From the NCBI GenBank assembly GCA_907163375.1, contig CAJQUW010016879.1, forward strand, positions 1 to 64,000: a stretch of 64,000 nucleotides of DNA, written 5' to 3'. The notes below the pieces were generated by a model. It did no database searches. It was given only the letters and a program-made list of their open reading frames with translations, and was not told the DNA's origin. This DNA comes from Prostheceraeus crozeri. Its lineage: Eukaryota; Platyhelminthes; Polycladida; Euryleptidae. The position numbers were made by a program, and so were the translations under genes. Of the stretch, positions 62,001 to 64,000 are shown in pieces (position 1 is the first letter of the stretch; each line of letters opens with the position of its first letter).

Positions 62001-64000
62001 AGATGATAATAGATCATGTGTTTTTATTAGTGGCTACGGGAAATGTTGCAGATTTTCGTCCTCTTCATCTCTTTAATATGTTGAATAATTTTGAACTATT
62101 GATAATTTAATACGAGGGAAATGGATATAATTTAGATAGATGTAATCGCTGCACTGATGACACAATTTCTAATGTGTATATTGGCTCGCTAATATTTCAG
62201 CTTGCACAGTGACTTTTGAGGATTGTCCAGTACCCGTAGAGAATGTCGTGGGAGGAGTTGGAGGTGGCTTCAAGCTGGCTGTGAATATTCTCAACGATGG
62301 CCGATACTCGATGGGTGGCGCCGGTGCAGGTATAATACGAAACTTTTTGAAGGGGACTGTTGATCAGGCGTTGACTAGGAAGCAATTCGGCAGTCCAATT
62401 GGAGAATTCCAACTGATCAAGGAAAAGTTAGCCAAAATGGCTACAGCAGCATACGCAATGGAAAGCATGGCATATTTGACTGCTGGATTGCAGGATCGGT
62501 ATGAAAAACCTGATTTGGCCCTGGAAGCAGCCGCTGTAAAGGTGAGATGATTTCCTCAGAGCCTGCTATTGTCGGATTCTGGATAGACAAGCAGACTATC
62601 AATCACTCATGTAAATAAATCTCGTTATGTATAAGACCATGCGCTAGAGGCAAATTTTTTTGTCTCCTTAGATTCCCAGTGTGCTCGAATAGGGTGGACA
62701 TGGTTTTGAGAGTGAAATCAATAACTCATCGATCGAACATCATGCAGCAGTTTTGATCAGTACTGGGGCCATATTTGTCCCCTTTATATATAAATACCGG
62801 TATATTTGTCCTTTTATAGATGAAATTGAATCCGAAATTAGGAAAGGGTGCAAAATTCGACTTTATGCTGATGACGTGAAAATGTATGAGTAGTAGCAAT
62901 GTCCAGCGAATTCTTTTTCAGGATTGAAATCATGGTCTGAAACATGACAATGATACCCCGCCGTCCATAAATGTAAATATATTTCTTTGATTCTACAATT
63001 ATCGAACAGTCGCATTTTCTGAATGATCAATCTTCAAAAACCCTCTGAGATATGTGATATCGGAAAACATTTACCTCAAACCTGAAATTTTCATCTCATT
63101 GTAAAAAAGGTATCTTTCTAACCATCTTCACGTGCTTGTCTTTTGTTGACATGTTTTACTATTAACGGTTCTGAGTCACTTATTAATGCCTACTGCACGT
63201 TCGTTCACCCAATTCTAGAATTCTGTTCTAAGTTGTGGAGTCCTTATTAAGTGACAGATATCAATTCCGTAGAAAAAGCACGAAAACAATTTACGAAGCA
63301 AAAGTGTCGTAGAACCATTAAGCTACATAACATGGACTACTCTGGTCGCTTAATTTATTTCGGCTCGAAATCCCTGGAAGAGAAGAGGATCCTCTTCGAC
63401 GTGGTGCTTGTCTGCAAATTGTTCAGCGGACTGCTTGATATTCCCTATAATGAATTCTTCATCCGACCTACAGATTCAATCACACGCGGCCACAAATTGG
63501 TGCCCCATGATTGCCCATACAATTATGCCCTTGTAATCCATGTATCCATGCATGGAAGAGCTTGCCAGACTTAATAGCTTCCAGCAAGCTTTATACACAT
63601 TTAAAATGCACTCGCCTGATTTCAACGTCTCGCCATTTTGAAAAGTTTTTAAATCGTGCTGTACATTCTGTTTCCGGTCACACTACAGAGTTCAAATGAA
63701 ACTGACATTTTGTAGGTTGCATGCATTTACAATAAATTTAATTCAATTCAGTTTTCTGAGTAGTATCTATAATTAAATTCCATGTTTCGGGTTTTCAGAT
63801 TTACAGCTCGGACGCTATCTGGGATGCCGCCAGTGAGTCTTTACAAATATTTGGAGGTCTTGGATATACGAAGGATTACCCATATGAGCGCTATATCAGA
63901 GATGCAAGAATTATGAAAATTTTCGAAGGAACAAATGAAATTTTGCGTCTCTTTATCGCAGGAAACGCTATGCAACACGCTGGAAAATCGCTGTCAAATG
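52872..64000 (+). CDS. ACAD9: Acyl-CoA dehydrogenase family member 9, eight exons, C-terminus beyond the window
   Basis: Eight exons join in frame (457 codons) with GT-AG sites. The protein opens with an Arg/Ser-rich mitochondrial leader, then [36 protein letters not shown] and [13 protein letters not shown]. The N-terminal helical domain is followed by [20 protein letters not shown] and the flavin-binding [11 protein letters not shown] (from residue 185). The C-terminal catalytic domain has the signature [20 protein letters not shown] and the base Glu433 in [22 protein letters not shown] and GLGYT.DYPYER favour ACAD9 over VLCAD. In mammals ACAD9 oxidises long-chain acyl-CoA and, with NDUFAF1 and ECSIT, builds complex I at the inner membrane. 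The FAD and catalytic residues are intact. About 160 C-terminal residues are expected past the edge (human 621). Confidence 0.95.
53190..53283 (+). CDS. ACAD9: ACAD9 exon 2
   Basis: Acceptor TTCTGTTTCAG, donor GTAAGG. Encodes [20 protein letters not shown] and the VEKFMTED helix, matching human FPFPEVSQDEL...VEKFFTEE. Phase 1 out. Confidence 0.92.
53284..55131. other. ACAD9 intron 2, nothing recognised
   Basis: AT-rich; short open frames only. Confidence 0.5.
55132..55233 (+). CDS. ACAD9: ACAD9 exon 3
   Basis: Acceptor TTTACTTTCAG, donor GTAACA. Encodes [20 protein letters not shown] and [12 protein letters not shown]. Phase 1 in and out. Confidence 0.93.
55234..56962. other. ACAD9 intron 3, first part, nothing recognised
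   Basis: AT-rich; no coding, RNA or repeat signal supported. Confidence 0.5.
56963..58602 (-). mobile_element. Tc1-like transposon, 1.64 kb
   Basis: Ends CAGTCCGTTTCATAAAAAGT and (inverted) CAGATTGTTTCATAAAAAAT with TA on both sides. It encodes a transposase on the minus strand, antisense in ACAD9 intron 3. Confidence 0.92.
57165..58099 (-). pseudogene. Tc1-like transposase (D,D34E), frameshifted
   Basis: Reading leftward from ATG at 58099: helix-turn-helix ([20 protein letters not shown]), GRPR-type basic hook ([10 protein letters not shown]), second HTH ([13 protein letters not shown]), then the catalytic domain with [21 protein letters not shown] and [11 protein letters not shown]. The last Asp and Glu are 34 residues apart, as in Tc1. 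The first catalytic Asp (usually W/F-S-D-E) reads Asn here. The frame shifts between 57365 and 57425, so the copy is dead but young. Confidence 0.9.
58603..59656. other. ACAD9 intron 3, last part, nothing recognised
   Basis: AT-rich; ends at the exon 4 acceptor. Confidence 0.5.
59657..59763 (+). CDS. ACAD9: ACAD9 exon 4
   Basis: Acceptor GATTTTTAG, donor GTGAGA. Encodes [20 protein letters not shown] and [14 protein letters not shown]. Confidence 0.94.
60261..61059 (+). mobile_element. Penelope-like element remnant with 95-bp inverted repeats
   Basis: 60302-60396 and 60954-61048 are inverted repeats with one mismatch. TAATCTCTACTTT at 60261 and 61047 looks like a target duplication. Between them an open frame (60476-60907) encodes the end of a Penelope protein: [30 protein letters not shown], then a conserved ESVFIAAY block, that is a near-complete GIY-YIG endonuclease. 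The reverse transcriptase is missing. It is in ACAD9 intron 4, sense orientation. The ends agree so well that this is a fairly young insertion. Confidence 0.85.
61141..61392 (+). CDS. ACAD9: ACAD9 exon 5
   Basis: Acceptor TTCCTTTCAG, donor GTAAGT. Encodes [37 protein letters not shown] and [11 protein letters not shown], the beta-domain that holds FAD. Confidence 0.96.
61479..61581 (+). CDS. ACAD9: ACAD9 exon 6
   Basis: Acceptor GCCTCTTCAG after an 86-bp intron, donor GTGAGT. Encodes [20 protein letters not shown] and [13 protein letters not shown]. Confidence 0.95.
61582..62200. other. ACAD9 intron 6, nothing recognised
   Basis: AT-rich intron. Confidence 0.5.
62201..62541 (+). CDS. ACAD9: ACAD9 exon 7
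   Basis: Acceptor CTAATATTTCAG, donor GTGAGA. Encodes [57 protein letters not shown] and [11 protein letters not shown]. Confidence 0.96.
62745..63750 (+). mobile_element. Decayed LINE (CR1/L2-like) in ACAD9 intron 7
   Basis: [13 protein letters not shown] at about 62855-62895 is the RT catalytic motif, followed after broken frames by a thumb/C-terminal block at 63251-63700: [30 protein letters not shown] helix ([20 protein letters not shown]) and [13 protein letters not shown], matching the usual LE.R...L....K...G tail of CR1/L2 LINEs. Stops and shifts are several, so it is older than the LINE at 44520-45585. The 3' end has AATAAATTTAATTCAATTCAG. Confidence 0.8.
63799..64000 (+). CDS. ACAD9: ACAD9 exon 8 (cut by window edge)
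   Basis: Acceptor GGGTTTTCAG. Encodes [38 protein letters not shown] and [20 protein letters not shown]. Sequence stops mid-exon. Confidence 0.95.
   Translation, partial: MYSSDAIWDAASESLQIFGGLGYTKDYPYERYIRDARIMKIFEGTNEILRLFIAGNAMQHAGKSLSN

Noticed and set aside
1-64000. LTR retroelements, Polintons and CRISPR arrays
   Set aside because: No paired long direct repeats with gag/pol-type frames, no capsid-type frames, and no regularly spaced identical repeats were seen.

Overview
This is a window from an AT-rich invertebrate animal genome. The evidence is spliced GT-AG genes with kilobase introns, a chondroitin-synthase-family gene (a metazoan trait), and a varied transposon load: mariner, Tc1, pogo, hAT, a THAP/TTAA element, CR1/L2-like LINEs, Penelope-like elements and tRNA-derived SINEs. 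I cannot name the species. No LTR element, CRISPR array or bacterial-style operon was seen.

Three host genes can be rebuilt exon by exon, with intron phases that agree throughout. (1) 526-22812, minus strand: a short chondroitin-polymerizing-factor-like glycosyltransferase (462 codons visible, C-terminal exon missing) with one N-terminal membrane anchor and degenerate catalytic motifs. (2) 36577-47655, plus strand: NDUFAF3, a mitochondrial complex I assembly factor (four 3' coding exons, including a 67-nt microexon; the first exon was not found). (3) 52872 to the window end, plus strand: ACAD9, an acyl-CoA dehydrogenase that is also a complex I assembly factor (eight exons; the last is cut by the window edge). 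Two complex I assembly factors therefore lie head to tail about 5 kb apart.

The rest is introns and repeats. The first gene's introns hold a self-cleaving-ribozyme unit (two hammerheads 303 nt apart with a tRNA-like promoter between them), an adjacent Penelope-like remnant with 57-bp inverted repeats, a head-to-head SINE cluster and a LINE tail. Between the first and second genes lie an element with GGGGTAATTTGGGTC ends that is split by a hAT transposon, tandem repeats, and a THAP-encoding element with TTAA target duplications (Kolobok-like) that ends 358 bp before the first visible NDUFAF3 exon. The large NDUFAF3 intron holds a pogo element with a mariner nested just inside its left end, then a 5'-truncated LINE. 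Upstream of ACAD9 are a Penelope fragment and a short non-autonomous hAT. ACAD9 introns hold a Tc1 element, a Penelope remnant with 95-bp inverted repeats and a decayed LINE.
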